This document shows positions 1 through 11,258 of a stretch of DNA of 64,000 nucleotides, piece by piece. The notes beneath the pieces were generated by a model. The model ran no database searches. It was not told the origin of the DNA and saw only the letters and a program-made list of their open reading frames with translations. The stretch spans positions 1,488,001 to 1,552,000 of the forward strand of contig JALGAS010000007.1 of assembly GCA_023078685.1 (NCBI GenBank), in the 5' to 3' direction. Numbering within the stretch: position 1 is the stretch's first letter; every line of letters starts with the position of its first letter. A program made the position numbers and the translations under genes. Source of the stretch: Neopestalotiopsis rosae. Lineage: Eukaryota > Ascomycota > Sordariomycetes > Amphisphaeriales > Sporocadaceae.

Positions 1-1
1 G

Positions 2-988
2 TTCGCTGGAACTTTTCTCGTCACGCTTGGGTTCATGATGACGAGCATCAGCACCGAGTATTACCAAGTGTTTCTAGCCCAGGGAATATGTATTGGCCTC
101 GGCACGAGCTGTCTGTCCATTCCATCAATCGCACTCGTGCCCATGTACTTTGTACCACCGAAGCGTGCGTTGGCCATGAGCATGGCTACGATTGGATCCG
201 GCATTGGGTCGACGGTATACCCAATCATGTTCCAAGCGTTGCTATCTCGAATCGGTTTTCCCTGGACAGTGAGGCTACTCGGGTTCATCTCGTTTGCGTT
301 CTGCATATTCGCCATCCTGGTGACGAGGCCAAGGTACAAAAAGACGGCAGCGGTGGTGGACGGCGTGGCCAAGGCCCGCTCCATCCGCTCCATTATCCGC
401 GAGGCCAGGCTCGGCGAGGGCCGGTACCTCATGTACGTGCTGGCCGTCTTTTTCAACAACGTCGCCTTTTTCGAACCCCTGTACTACATCCAGGGCTACG
501 CCGAGCAGCACGGCATGGCCGGCTCGGCCGTGGCGGGCTACCTGCTCGCCATCCTCAACGGCTCGTCCATCCTGGGCCGGCTGGCGCCGCCGGTCGCCGC
601 GCGCTACGTCGGCGTCGTCAACACGTTCATCGGCGTGTACTTCTGGAGCGCCGTGGCGGTATTCTACTGGATCAGCGCTCGCAACGCCGCGGGCAACGTT
701 GCTTTCGCGGTCCTGTACGGCTTCTTCTCGGGCGGCGTCGTGGCGTTTCAGCCCGTCGTGCTGACCTCAATCACCGAGGACCTTTCCTACCTGGGCACCC
801 GGCTCGGCGCCCTGTCCATCATGAAGGGTATCGGGTCGCTGGCGGGCCCTCCCGTGGCCGGCGCGATACTGCAAGGGTCTGGCGGTTACCTGGGCGTGCA
901 GCTGTTTACCGAGTTTGCCATTGTTGTTTCTGTGATTTTTGCGGTGGCCTTAAGGTCCATGGTGGGTGGTGGTCAGAGGATGAGATAG
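2..988 (+). CDS. MFS transporter, monocarboxylate-permease type (5' end outside window)
   Basis: The reading frame is open from base 2, so the true start and the first membrane helices lie upstream of the window; the first internal ATG is at 35. About 328 residues remain. Several hydrophobic helices alternate with short basic loops, in the arrangement of the C-terminal two thirds of a fungal MFS carrier. Helix-rich stretches include GLGTSCLSIPSIALVPMYF, a Pro/Gly-rich helix around SIMKGIGSLAGPPVAGAI and a central cytoplasmic loop rich in Arg. The GPPVAG pattern late in the protein is typical of fungal monocarboxylate transporter (MCT/MCH-like) proteins. The expected role is plasma-membrane uptake or export of a small organic acid; the substrate cannot be read from the sequence. 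No intron is needed in the visible part. The transporter class is fairly sure, the subfamily less so. Confidence 0.75.
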   Translation, partial: FAGTFLVTLGFMMTSISTEYYQVFLAQGICIGLGTSCLSIPSIALVPMYFVPPKRALAMSMATIGSGIGSTVYPIMFQALLSRIGFPWTVRLLGFISFAFCIFAILVTRPRYKKTAAVVDGVAKARSIRSIIREARLGEGRYLMYVLAVFFNNVAFFEPLYYIQGYAEQHGMAGSAVAGYLLAILNGSSILGRLAPPVAARYVGVVNTFIGVYFWSAVAVFYWISARNAAGNVAFAVLYGFFSGGVVAFQPVVLTSITEDLSYLGTRLGALSIMKGIGSLAGPPVAGAILQGSGGYLGVQLFTEFAIVVSVIFAVALRSMVGGGQRMR

Positions 989-3900
989 TGGATATCACTT
1001 GCTCTGTAGATTATAGAAACCACTTGAGGTTACTCTACATACAGCGAAAGTATATGTCATATCTGACCATGGTTGCAAACATGATAACTCTAGTTCTACG
1101 CTATAATGTGATTATTCAAGAGTGTCTATTCTCATGACTGTGATGCATATTCCCGTGCCTGTCAGTCATATTCTCGGATTGACTGCCACATGCAGTAAAA
1201 CCATATTGACAACTGACAATAAATACAATATGAATTAATCTACAGCTATATATTATGATGCATGTATCCGAGAAAGTTTGTTCTCATGGCTGTGATGCAT
1301 ACTCTCGTGGTTGTCTGTCACTGTTTCAACGAATACCTACCCAAGTAATCGCTGAGTTCTGGGACTGTGTGCTGCCCTGTGAAACTCGCACCGGCAGTGA
1401 AAACAGGATATGTAATACATGCAGCGTGAAACGGTTTCTGTCATGATGACGGGCAGATCATCATTTTGCGTATTACAGAGTATACTCGATGATATAAGAT
1501 ACCAAGGTAAGTTTGGTAGGGCCATTGTAGCAGATAGACTAATGACGCAACCACCGAGGTGTAAGTCTATCTATCAAATCTATCTCCTGCTATCTGCGCG
1601 GCGTCCGATAATTCTTACTTGCTATGTCCGGGTGGGTGCGTCTTCGTAGACCGACAAAACAGCGATGCGGGACGCGGAGATCAGAGTTCTCCAGAATGAG
1701 ATATCCCACACAATAACCAGACCTAAGCTCCATAGTGTGAGCCGCTAGTCTTTCTGGTCTTGTTCTGCGACATTCTGGGCCAGCTGGGTGAAGGATCAGT
1801 GGGAATGTATCGCTAAACATGCGACACCAACTACCTACCTATCACCTTGTTACCTTAGTTTTTGCTACCCATTTCTGCAGCTGAGCCATGGTATTTTCTC
1901 TAGATTTCCATAGGTGCTGCGTGTGCTGTGACGTCAATTCCTTGTACGTGTCCACAGTGGTAATTGAAGTTCAGCAAGTGTGGGGTAAGCCTCTCAGGTA
2001 CCTCTGTCCTCTGAGTGGCCCAGGACCTCGGGCGCGCTTCAGCAGATGCAACAACAAGCACTTCTGCACTGCGACTTCCCGGCTATGCGGCACAACGCCA
2101 AGACACCTGGACCTGAGGAATGGCTCTGCGACCAAGCCAATGAGGAAAAAAGGAAGAAGAGGAAAACAGATTTTCCCAGTTTTTGTTACGAGGACTGTTG
2201 ACATCTGGGATGGCTTCGTCAATAACGAAAAGAGAAGAAAAATTTACAGAAATAGGGGGGAGAAAAAGAATCTGTAGTCTTCCTGGAATCGCGCCTCGCT
2301 TCCATTACATACACATACACATCTTTTTTACTGTAATTCTTTTCCAGATCGTTTGAATAGACGTGCGTGCGCCGCGCAGAAAACGTTCGCCACCACGTCT
2401 TTGTGGACACCAAAAAAAGCGACGAACCAATTGTTTGGTAAACGTTCTTTTTTGCCCAGCGATTTCCAAGCAACCAAGCCACGCCGAGCTGCGTCACAAC
2501 AATACAAGCTCGACAAGCCTCACAGTTCCCGAGAGCCAAGTTTGCTAAGCATCTAGGAATTCTAGGCACACTGGACATACGATCGGCTGTGCGCACTACT
2601 AGAAACGCTTTGGCGGTCGGTTACTCACAGTCAGTCTATTGTGGACGACCCCAGTTGTAAGTGATCAAGTGACCAGTATTTTCATTATGACGAATCCAGC
2701 TAACCGCCCAACGTTTGCTGCAATAGCGCCGGAAAGTCCTAGTGGCCATAGCGAAGCTATTCAGACAGTGATAAAAAACCACTTGTTGAACGGATAATCC
2801 ATCTACACGTGACTCAAACGGTCCACTGGACCTGTTTGATCCGGTAGTTGTCAAGCACTGAAGTGTGTGTACTTGTCTGCTTGTACAGTCACTCATTCTG
2901 TACAGAGTATAGGCAATCTGCAGTCAAGATGCGTAAGTGCGATTTCGTTTCCACTTCTGTACTTCGCCATTATCAGAGTGCCCGTTTTTCTGGGCTGTCA
3001 TTCGCATTCGTTTCCATACAGTATTGATCTTGGATCTTTTACTGGAGTTGCACAGTAATCCAGACTCCCAAAACTCCCTAACATCACAAAACCCCAGCGG
3101 ATCATTGGGCGCGGAAGTCTCCGCTTGACCACATCGCACATGCACCTAGAACTCAAGCCTCAGTTGGCTGGAGAAGCCGTCACACTGGGCTACCTCCCCT
3201 ATTCAAGGTTCCCCATCGAACCGTCATTGCGTGTCGAACGTTCTCCATTAGCCCCCTCCGAAGCACACATGGTTGCAAGCCGCAACCGCATACACCACAT
3301 GTACATCACATACCTGGAGTGAAGGTATAACAAACTCTGTTTTTAAGCTTGTAGCACTTTCTTTTTGGCTTCAGAGCACAGGGCAGAGGAGAGAAGCAAT
3401 GTCTAGAGCCTCATCAAAGTCAAGCAAGGGCCAGCGCCGTCTTAGCCGGATTCCCTGAGAAAAAGACATGTTGACAAGGAAGCCAGCTGCTTGGCAACTT
3501 GGCAGTCCGTTGAGTCTTGTCGAAGTTGTTCCGTTTCCTGGATGAAGTCTTATCAACAGGGTCAATGGCGGCACTTGCTCCCTGCAGGTCTGAGCGCCTT
3601 GTTCGGCCGGTGGCCACGTCCCGAAGGACGCTTGACTGAGATGGGAATGATGACGGGCTAGGTATCGCCTCGCATGTGCCCTCCGCCAATGTTGTTCCCT
3701 GGGGTTATCCTCTGACGAACGACGGTCTGTCCTACTATGGAGGTACCTTACCCACGCCCACCCCCCCAGCCAGCCCTCCAATAGCAGCTAGCAAGCACAC
3801 AACGCACTGTACATCTGTGTTGTATGGTACCAACGTGTCTGCTTGTTTGACCGTACGCGCACACCCCCCGGTCTGGGCTCGCTCATTACCTCCGAGACAG

Positions 3901-4040
3901 CGATCCGCCCGTCCTGTTGGTATTTATCAGTCTGCGCCTCGGTGTTTTCCATCGCTTCCCTTCACTCTCATTTTCTCTTGTTCTTTTATTCAAGAACTCT
4001 CACGACCTTGGCGTCGCATCTGCCAAATTACTACACATCG
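989..4040. other. Intergenic region, 3.05 kb, no supported gene
   Basis: No reading frame here resembles a known family or shows fungal codon use. The left part (about 1000-1300) is AT-rich and holds an imperfect direct repeat (1122-1170 and 1276-1324). The right end (about 3900-4030) is pyrimidine-rich, as expected for the promoter and 5' leader of the exchanger that starts at 4041. Short frames such as 1888-2277 and 2219-2596 were judged spurious. Confidence 0.5.
1122..1330. repeat. Imperfect direct repeat, about 45-50 bases, two copies
   Basis: Two copies start near 1122 and 1276. Both contain TTCTCATG, CTGTGATGCATA and CGTG in the same order and spacing, with scattered substitutions, several of them C/T. 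The spacer is about 100 bases of AT-rich DNA. Too short and diverged to assign to a named element. Confidence 0.4.
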
Positions 4041-6302
4041 ATGAAGGAAACCTCAACTGACTCGAATCCCAATCGAACAGATCGAATACGCTCATGGGCT
4101 AGAACACACGCGCATGCAGGTTCGAAGCGACCTAGTAATACCTTGCCCACGACCAATGTCGATGCAGAGAAAAATGGCAGTGGAACCACGCCAGACAGCA
4201 ATTCTGCTGTTCCCAACACACGCAGCAACACCGACAGTACCATCAAGGATACCGCAAACACCGACAATGGAGCTGGTGCGGCATCTCAAGCTGAGGGAAC
4301 GGGGCCTGTCGTAGACCAAAATGGCAAGCCTGAGAAGAAACCAAATGTTGCCATTCGATTTTGGAACAACACCAGAAAGACGCTGAGTCACAGCTGGGTC
4401 AACGTCCTCTTGGTCTTTGTGCCCGTTGGTATCGCTGTTGCCCAGATCGATGGCCTCAACCCCGGCATAATCTTCGCTATGAATGCCATTGCCATTATCC
4501 CTCTGGCTGGCCTTTTGAGTCACGCTACAGAGTCGGTTGCTCGAAAGCTGGGTGATGCCATTGGCGCACTCCTCAATGTTACCTTTGGTAACGCTGTTGA
4601 ATTGATCATCTTCATCATTGCCCTGGCTCAGGACAAGATTCGTATCGTCCAGGCCTCCCTACTGGGTTCCATTCTGGCAAATCTGCTGCTCATTTTGGGT
4701 ATGGCCTTCTTCCTGGGTGGTCTTCGATTCCAGGAGCAAATCTACAACAGCACTGTCACTCAGATGAGTGCCTGTCTTCTTAGTTTGAGTGTCATCAGTC
4801 TAGTCTTGCCTACCGCCTTCCACGCATCGTTCGCCCAAGATGCCAAGGCCGATGAAGAATCTCTCAAGATTAGTCGTGGTACCAGTATCATCTTGCTGCT
4901 GGTTTACATCATCTATCTGCTGTTCCAGCTCAAGTCCCATGCCTACATGTACGAGTCAACGCCTCAGCACATTGTTGACGCCGAGTCGACTCCTGGTCCT
5001 GCTGCTGCTTGGCTCGATACATCTAGTTCAGAATCGAGCTCTTCGTCAGACTCGGATAGTGACGGATCTAGCCGATCTGGAAACACTGTCTCCAAGCGCG
5101 TCAAGCGGGCTCTACGCCACAGGCGCCGCAGAAAGTCCAGTCTGGCCTCTGTTGACACGGATGCCAACACTGTTGGCACCAACAACGCAAGCCCACTCGC
5201 TGAGGGATCCAAGTCGGGAGACTCGACTGGTCCCAGCGGCTTCTTTCCCCGTCCCACTACTAGTGGCAGTGAGGAGGCCATTGAGGAGGAACCTGAAAAG
5301 GCATCGACAAAGCACAGCAAGAAGAAGCACAGACACTCGAAGCGCAAGCATCATCGTCGCAGAACCAACTCAACTCGCCTCGCTGAGGACAATGTTGCCT
5401 CGCCTACAAACGAGAACATTGCCGGCCTGGATTTGATCGGGGCCTCGTCAACTGCTAACACCAATGGTGAACCCCGTCGTGTCGATTTCGCTGATAATGT
5501 CAACAACATGGATGGCGCGCAAAGCGGCACTGAAGCAGGCGCCAAGCGACCCTTCAAGGCTGTACGCGGTCTCTCTTTCATCCCCGTCAAGAACATGGCA
5601 CCTCCGGTCTTTACTCGCAACGCTGCTCCCGATCAGCAAGCACAGGCCGGTGGCTCTGTTCCTCGCGTTCGTTATGGAATTCGCCGAACCAACTCACTTC
5701 CCGGTAGACTCAACCAGATGCAATACAGAGCTCCTGGTACTCTCATGCCGGCTCAGATGCCTTCGGCTGCCATGGCTGACGAGGAAGCTGCGATTGAAGC
5801 ACACGACGATGATCTGTCGAGAACGGCAGCCATTGTTATGTTGCTTATCTCGACTGCGCTCGTTGCTGTCTGTGCCGAGTTCATGGTTGACTCTATCGAT
5901 GGTCTTGTTGCCGACAGTCCGCTGGGCGAAACTTTTATTGGTCTCATCATCCTGCCCATTGTCGGCAACGCAGCCGAGCACGTCACTGCTGTCACTGTCG
6001 CCATGAAGAACAAGATGGATCTCTGTATAGGTGTGGCTGTTGGAAGCTCGATCCAGATTGCCATTTTTGTTACCCCTCTTGTTGTTATTCTTGGCTGGTG
6101 CATGGACAAGGCTATGACACTGTACTTTACACTGTTTGAAACAGTGTGTTTGTTTGTGTCTACATTCATCGTCAACTTCCTAGTGTTGGATGGAAGGAGC
6201 AACTATCTCGAAGGAGCTCTGCTGTGCGCCACATACGTTATCATCGGTGTGGTTGCCTACTTCTATCCATCGGAAGAAGATGCCAGCCAGTGGGGTCAGT
6301 AA
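4041..6302 (+). CDS. Ca2+/H+ exchanger (CAX family, Vcx1-like) with a long central loop
   Basis: Intronless, 753 residues from ATG 4041. The open frame runs further upstream, but 4041 is its first ATG, and the codons before it encode low-complexity leader. The protein is a cation/proton antiporter that would load Ca2+ into the vacuole using the proton gradient. Both CaCA repeats are clear: GNAVELI (about residues 183-189) and GNAAEHV (about 641-647), each inside conserved helices. A hydrophilic N-terminus of roughly 120 residues precedes the first helix. The odd feature is a Ser-, Lys/Arg- and His-rich insert of about 280 residues (about 305-585) between the two helix bundles, where yeast-type CAX proteins have a short acidic loop, so this protein is far longer than the usual 400-450 residues. 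It includes an acidic serine run and basic KKHRH-type patches, which suggests phospho-regulation. Genes of this family are often under calcineurin/Crz1 control; no site was proven here. Confidence 0.93.
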   Translation: MKETSTDSNPNRTDRIRSWARTHAHAGSKRPSNTLPTTNVDAEKNGSGTTPDSNSAVPNTRSNTDSTIKDTANTDNGAGAASQAEGTGPVVDQNGKPEKKPNVAIRFWNNTRKTLSHSWVNVLLVFVPVGIAVAQIDGLNPGIIFAMNAIAIIPLAGLLSHATESVARKLGDAIGALLNVTFGNAVELIIFIIALAQDKIRIVQASLLGSILANLLLILGMAFFLGGLRFQEQIYNSTVTQMSACLLSLSVISLVLPTAFHASFAQDAKADEESLKISRGTSIILLLVYIIYLLFQLKSHAYMYESTPQHIVDAESTPGPAAAWLDTSSSESSSSSDSDSDGSSRSGNTVSKRVKRALRHRRRRKSSLASVDTDANTVGTNNASPLAEGSKSGDSTGPSGFFPRPTTSGSEEAIEEEPEKASTKHSKKKHRHSKRKHHRRRTNSTRLAEDNVASPTNENIAGLDLIGASSTANTNGEPRRVDFADNVNNMDGAQSGTEAGAKRPFKAVRGLSFIPVKNMAPPVFTRNAAPDQQAQAGGSVPRVRYGIRRTNSLPGRLNQMQYRAPGTLMPAQMPSAAMADEEAAIEAHDDDLSRTAAIVMLLISTALVAVCAEFMVDSIDGLVADSPLGETFIGLIILPIVGNAAEHVTAVTVAMKNKMDLCIGVAVGSSIQIAIFVTPLVVILGWCMDKAMTLYFTLFETVCLFVSTFIVNFLVLDGRSNYLEGALLCATYVIIGVVAYFYPSEEDASQWGQ

Positions 6303-7505
6303 ACCACAGGCGGCAGGTGATTTTGGTGGCCCCGATGCTGTTCTGGAATGAAGTGAGAAGCGTTGGGGCATCGCGGCGGTGGCTAACACCTGTTTCGTTT
6401 CTTGCGGTAGACACGACATCTAGGTGTGAGCTATCCGCGCATTTTTGATGGAATGTGGTGTACGGAGGAGTGGTGGAGGAAAGAGAAAGCAAACTGTGTC
6501 TTTTTTTACACTGATTATACCCAAGGCCCGCCAGCCAACTTGGCCCTTGCAGCATGCCTAACATTGCATGCAGCTCCAATATAATGTTTGTCCTTCTTTG
6601 CACCTAAAATCTTCATGAAAGAATGCCAAAATGTGTGAACCTTGTTGATCTTGCCATGCTATCGTTGTGAGCCCTACTGATATCCCATCCCTCCTGCTCA
6701 ATATGCGTAGCTAGTTATGAGGCACAGCGCACTGTCGGAGAGTATCACCCAGATCTATTCGCTATGATCCAAGTTTCTAGAAGACTTCCAAGATTCTGGG
6801 TGCCAATTGAAGGATTCTCTCACGTTTACGCCTCACGCTAACGGTGGCCAAGACCGAGACGTCACACGCGATTAGCGGGGTCATGCATTCATCGCATCCG
6901 GACTTCCCAACGTTGCGGAAGGAAGGAGGCTGAGCATTTTCGAAGTCAATTAACAGCAATGAGCTCCGGCGGGGGACCGATGGCAGCTGCGTATTCCTTT
7001 CAAAGTCCACCATACCTACATTATTGATCCGCCACACTATTGATCACCAACATTGCCATCCAACACACTAATGAAATACATAGTGAGCTGCCAAGTGAAC
7101 CCAAGACAACGGCACAGCCCCAAATAAGCTCAAAGCGGACTTCGTCTGCCTAGTGACTAGAATTTATGCTTACTTGTTCAAGCTCCCTCCCTTGAAACAA
7201 TTCGCCTGAACTCTCCACGATCAAACACGATCTGTTTGTTGATAGGAAACATTAACCGTACCAACCGTTGCATCTACCGGTTTCGGGTATTCACAGCTCT
7301 TCTTTCTCCTTGCGACCTGGCAGGCTGCCTCTGATTCACAGTTGTCTACGGCAAGTTCAGGCACCTCACTTTCTGAAAGGCCTAAGGCGCATCCATCTCT
7401 GGAGGTTCGAGTTATTATAGGGGATCCCGCAAATACCTCTGCATCCTGCTCCAGGACAAACAACTCGATTACACTTTATTGACAGTCACACTTGGCAACC
7501 TCATC
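6303..7505. other. Intergenic region, 1.2 kb, between exchanger and SPRY gene
   Basis: No coding frame I would support. The left end should hold the 3' UTR of the exchanger, the right end the promoter of the SPRY gene. A T-loop-like GGTTCGAGT near 7405 has no matching stems, so it is not a tRNA. Confidence 0.5.
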
Positions 7506-8645
7506 ATGTGTTTCGGTAGTCAAGACAAGCACGACGGGGCACCTGCTCCCAGGCCAACACAAATGCCTGATCAAAAGGCACCGAGCAGTGCTTACCCGTC
7601 ACACCAACAGGGCCAATATCAACAAGCTGCTGCACCGTCGGACGACTTTGCTCCTCCGCCAGGACCCCCTCCATCTTCTAAGAAGGCAGCTCAGAATGAT
7701 GATTACGCAGCTCCTTCAGGTCCACCGCCCTCGAAGCAATCTTACGGAGGAGACTATGCGGCACCTCCTGGTCCGCCCCCGTCCCACGACTATGCTCCAC
7801 CAGCCGGACCTCCGCCGCCACAGGACGGCAAGAAGCAGCACGCTTGGGAGGAAGCTGTACCGGACACGGCACTCCTACCACCGCCACCCAACTTCTTTAG
7901 CGCTCATGAGTATTCTCCCACCAACAATGCGACAGAGCAAGAAGCCGAAGACGGCGAGCGATGGTGCCAACACAACGCGCTCTACAACCCTTTGCAGCTA
8001 GACGGCGCGGCTCTCAATGCGCTGCAGGTGGGCAACATTAACCTCTTCACCCCGCCATCCTTCCAGGGCGTGCTGGCGCAGACAGGCACGGGCGTGTGGA
8101 AGGGACACAGCTATGCTGGATGCCGCGACACGCATATTGCCTCATACCCGCCACTCTACTGCGTCTCGGCTCACAGCCCACGGGCAACCCAAAAGAAGAA
8201 GACCATTTACTACGAGGTCAACATTCTCCGCGAAAGTCGGCACGAGGTTAGCCTTGCGCTCGGCTTCGTGGCCCCGCCGTACCCGGCCTTTCGATTGCCG
8301 GGTTGGCACCGTGGCAGCGTAGGTGTGCACGGCGACGACGGCCGCAAGTACGTTAATGACCGGTGGGGAGGCAAGGATTTTGCGCCCCCCTTTCAGCGTG
8401 GCCAGACCGTGGGCCTAGGCATGGACTTGGCACCCGACGGGGCCGTGGAGATCTTCCATACCCGCGACGGCCACGAGATTGGGCGGTGGAATCTTCACGA
8501 GGAGCTCGACGCCCAGACGGACTTACCGGTGAATGGCCTCGAGGGATTCCATGATCTCTGCGCTGCAGTGGGTGTGTTTGACAAGGTCAGCTTTGAGATT
8601 GTGTTTGCGCCTGGACAGTGGAAGTGGAAGGGATATCGGGGTTGA
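7506..8645 (+). CDS. SPRY-domain protein with proline-rich N-terminal repeats
   Basis: Intronless, 379 residues. The start is taken at ATG 7506 (protein begins MCFGSQ), since the frame further upstream has no ATG. Residues about 40-115 hold four tandem, imperfect repeats built on D(Y/F)A-P-x-GPPP, followed by a PPPP run. Residues about 150-375 form a B30.2/SPRY-like module, with landmarks such as WKGHSY, YYEVNIL, SLALGF, PGWHRGSVGVHGDDG, GLGMDL and a C-terminal FEIVFAPG. SPRY proteins of this type in yeasts (Ssh4/Ear1) are adaptors that recruit Rsp5 ubiquitin ligase during membrane-protein sorting, but those have a transmembrane anchor and PY motifs; here I see no transmembrane helix. The second-residue Cys could be lipidated, which is speculative. 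The proline repeats suggest binding to SH3, WW or EVH1 domains. The SPRY call is firm; the cellular role is unknown. Confidence 0.85.
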   Translation: MCFGSQDKHDGAPAPRPTQMPDQKAPSSAYPSHQQGQYQQAAAPSDDFAPPPGPPPSSKKAAQNDDYAAPSGPPPSKQSYGGDYAAPPGPPPSHDYAPPAGPPPPQDGKKQHAWEEAVPDTALLPPPPNFFSAHEYSPTNNATEQEAEDGERWCQHNALYNPLQLDGAALNALQVGNINLFTPPSFQGVLAQTGTGVWKGHSYAGCRDTHIASYPPLYCVSAHSPRATQKKKTIYYEVNILRESRHEVSLALGFVAPPYPAFRLPGWHRGSVGVHGDDGRKYVNDRWGGKDFAPPFQRGQTVGLGMDLAPDGAVEIFHTRDGHEIGRWNLHEELDAQTDLPVNGLEGFHDLCAAVGVFDKVSFEIVFAPGQWKWKGYRG

Positions 8646-10126
8646 GAATATGTGGATGGGGGTGCTGAGCCCTTATGGACATGACGGAGAGCGTATCATC
8701 GAGGTTTCCCAAGTCAAGGCGTTGGTGGCGTTGCCCTCGTATGATCTTACCGGTCTCGACTTCAAGCAATCGGAATGCTGAGGCTCTTTTCGTGGAGGGT
8801 CTTTTTAGTGTAATATGGTATGGAGAATATGAATCAATCAGTCAACCACTTTGAGCCGATTCTTGCCGGCTTGCCACCCAGAGTTCACATTTCTTTTCTA
8901 GGTCTTTTGTTCCAAGCGGGCCGGTAGATGATCCTTTCGGCAGGCAGGCTTTGCGCCTTTTGGTCCGCTGCTCGGCCGAAAGACTAACTTACATCCTTCA
9001 TTCAGCCGATGAAGGGACAATTATGCTAGTGCTCAGAACAGCCGTGGTGGACATTTACGTATGTGGCTTGCGCATCCCGACCACTGTATGCTCCTTTTAG
9101 AGGATTTCAAGAGGTTTGGATGATAATATATGGCCGCGTATTCATCAGCTGCTGATCGTATTTCAAACGGCTCGGGTGTGTTCTTCCAAGCGAGTGTTGC
9201 AACGGGAACACAAATGGCGGCGAAGGCGGCTTCTATTGATTCCTTCAGCTGATGCCTCTTGTCTCAGTTATCATCGATCGACTCAACTGCCGGTTGTGAG
9301 TTGCATGATTTTCACGTCCCGTTAACCAAGACTTTTGGCCAGACATACCAGAGGATTGAGGAAGTTTCCAAACCTTTGAGACTAGCAGTCTACCGGGCCG
9401 TAGTTTGCGAAATGTGTTGCCATGTCTAGGATGTGAGGACCAATCAACTTATGACATAAGGCGTGCAGGTCCCCATATGTATGGTTAATTGATCAATAAG
9501 AACTGTGGTTGCCTTCATACAGAAGAAAATAAAACGGAGTCAAGGGAGTTCAGATCACGGTGCGGTTAGCTCCCGTGTTGAGACATACGCCGGCCGATAC
9601 GTCTACCGTTGCCAATCGGATCTGTTGGTAGCCCGCTCCTTTCAGAGAGCCGGTAGAACGCCAAATGCTTTCGATCACGATGGCAAAGAATGGGCCAAGC
9701 CAAACAGAGGCTTGAGACATGGCACATTGTAGCTCGTAGAGCAACAAGAAAAACATATGTGCAGTGAAGATGACTGTACTATAAACTCAGTAGGCAACTG
9801 TCGATCACAAGGATTGTAAGAGCATGGCGATTCGGAGAACACGGCAGATTGAGGGGAAAGAAGGAGGCCAGTGACGATTATGGCTTTCTGTAGGTTGTAT
9901 GTTGTGATAATCTGAAACAACCTATACGCGAGCACTGCATGGTATATCGAGATTCTCTAATTCACATAAGCTTGGCAGAAGTGATCCAGTGTATTTAAAG
10001 CACTTGATGCCCGCTAGTATATCGAGACAGAAAAAAGCCTTCAGTACATCAACTCACTTACTTGCATTATCTTACAGACCCGGCCTTTTAGGGATTTGGA
10101 AAAGAAAGAGTCAAAGAGGAATCAAA
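8646..10126. other. Intergenic region, 1.5 kb
   Basis: I see no supported gene on either strand; frames of up to 86 codons have no recognisable content. The right end (about 9990-10126) is the likely promoter and 5' leader of the secreted-protein gene, with purine-rich sequence just before its ATG. Confidence 0.45.
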
Positions 10127-11258
10127 ATGAGATTCTCTACCGCAGGCATTGCACTATGTGCGATTCAGGCCGCCGCCAGCTCAGCCATTGATATTGAGCC
10201 GAGAGCCTTGACCTGTACGCCTGGGAACAAAGTGGCAGACGTATGAAAACCCTTCCGAGCAACGTTCTGTACCTCTTCTTGTTCTTTGAAGGTCTATTTT
10301 CATGAGAAGATCATTCTGAACTAATGAGCATCATGATGCTAGTACAATGACCTGACTGCCCTTCCCGTCGACGATGGCAACACTGGCTTGACCTCGGCCC
10401 AGCTCAATCCCTACAAGGATCTCAACTACACTAGATTCAGTGTCATCTCGGGGGCGACGAGTGGTGATAACCTCATCTTTTACACCCTCTCACGTATCAG
10501 TGCTGGAACTTTGAACGCTGTCGAGTAGGACTTTCCTCACTTTCCTCTTTTCCCATGCTCAGGAAACAATCTTTTTTAGGCATGGCTCTCGGGAAACAAT
10601 TCGAACAAGTTGCTGATCTTGACCTCCCACAGGACCGCCCTGAACAATATTTTAGGCTCGTTGGGCCTGGGTATTGGCCTGCCCCCTCTTGTAGAGGCGC
10701 CGCGTGTCGTGGGCTCAAAATCTACGACTCAGTACCGTCTTCAAAGCTTCCAGTTCGGTGAGTGTCCTCGCGATATTTCTCATATGTTTACGATCACCTC
10801 GGAAATATCACGTGTTGCTTTGTTTGAAGACTTTATTACCCCATCGAAAGCTATCTGCTAAGCCATGCGTCCATTACATGAACCACATGAACAAGGAGAA
10901 ACGCTGACTCTTCTGTGATAATCAAGGCTGCTCGATCCGAGCCGGGGCAGCAGCCGACGTGATCCCCGTCCCCTGCACGGTGACCGTCCGGCCCGTCGAG
11001 CCGCTGCGCCTCGCCCTTGGCCAGAGCTACAACTGCTCCTACACCGAGACACCCGCGAGCGGCATCGGCGGTGGGCTGACCCTCAAGACGTGCGTGCCCA
11101 CGGGCCTGCTGGCGGGACAGGGTTTTACCTTCCAGACTACCCCCGACATTCTCAACACGTCCAGTCTCGGGTCCCTGAAGCCGCTCGTGGATACCGCGCT
11201 CGAGTTGCTGGTTGTTAGTGTGTTTGATAACTTTACCTATCGCGAGTACTGCTTGTAG
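10127..11258 (+). CDS. Small secreted protein, unknown function (4 exons)
   Basis: Model: exons 10127-10240, 10343-10524, 10633-10757 and 10927-11258, giving 250 residues. Each junction keeps frame and uses GT-AG signals: donors GTATGA, GTAGGA and GTGAGT, acceptors GCTAG, CCACAG and TCAAG. The protein opens with a classic signal peptide (MRFSTAGIALCAIQAAASSA), so it should enter the secretory pathway. The mature part has few Cys residues: one near the N-terminus, a group after the third intron and one at the penultimate position. It also has potential N-glycosylation sites such as NCS, NTS and NFT. I see no GPI signal, transmembrane helix or enzyme motif. A third exon rich in Gly and Leu (LNNILGSLGLGIG) links the two halves. 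I do not recognise a family; a cell-wall or effector-like secreted protein is possible but only a guess. Confidence 0.7.

Noticed and set aside
1888..2596. Frames of 129 and 125 codons in the left intergenic region
   Set aside because: Overlap each other on opposite strands, no domain, and run through homopurine tracts.
3843..4040. N-terminal extension of the Ca2+/H+ exchanger
   Set aside because: It lacks an ATG and reads as pyrimidine-rich leader; ATG 4041 is the better start.
7395..7425. tRNA-like T-loop GGTTCGAGT
   Set aside because: The flanking bases do not pair as a T-stem, and no acceptor stem or anticodon arm could be found.
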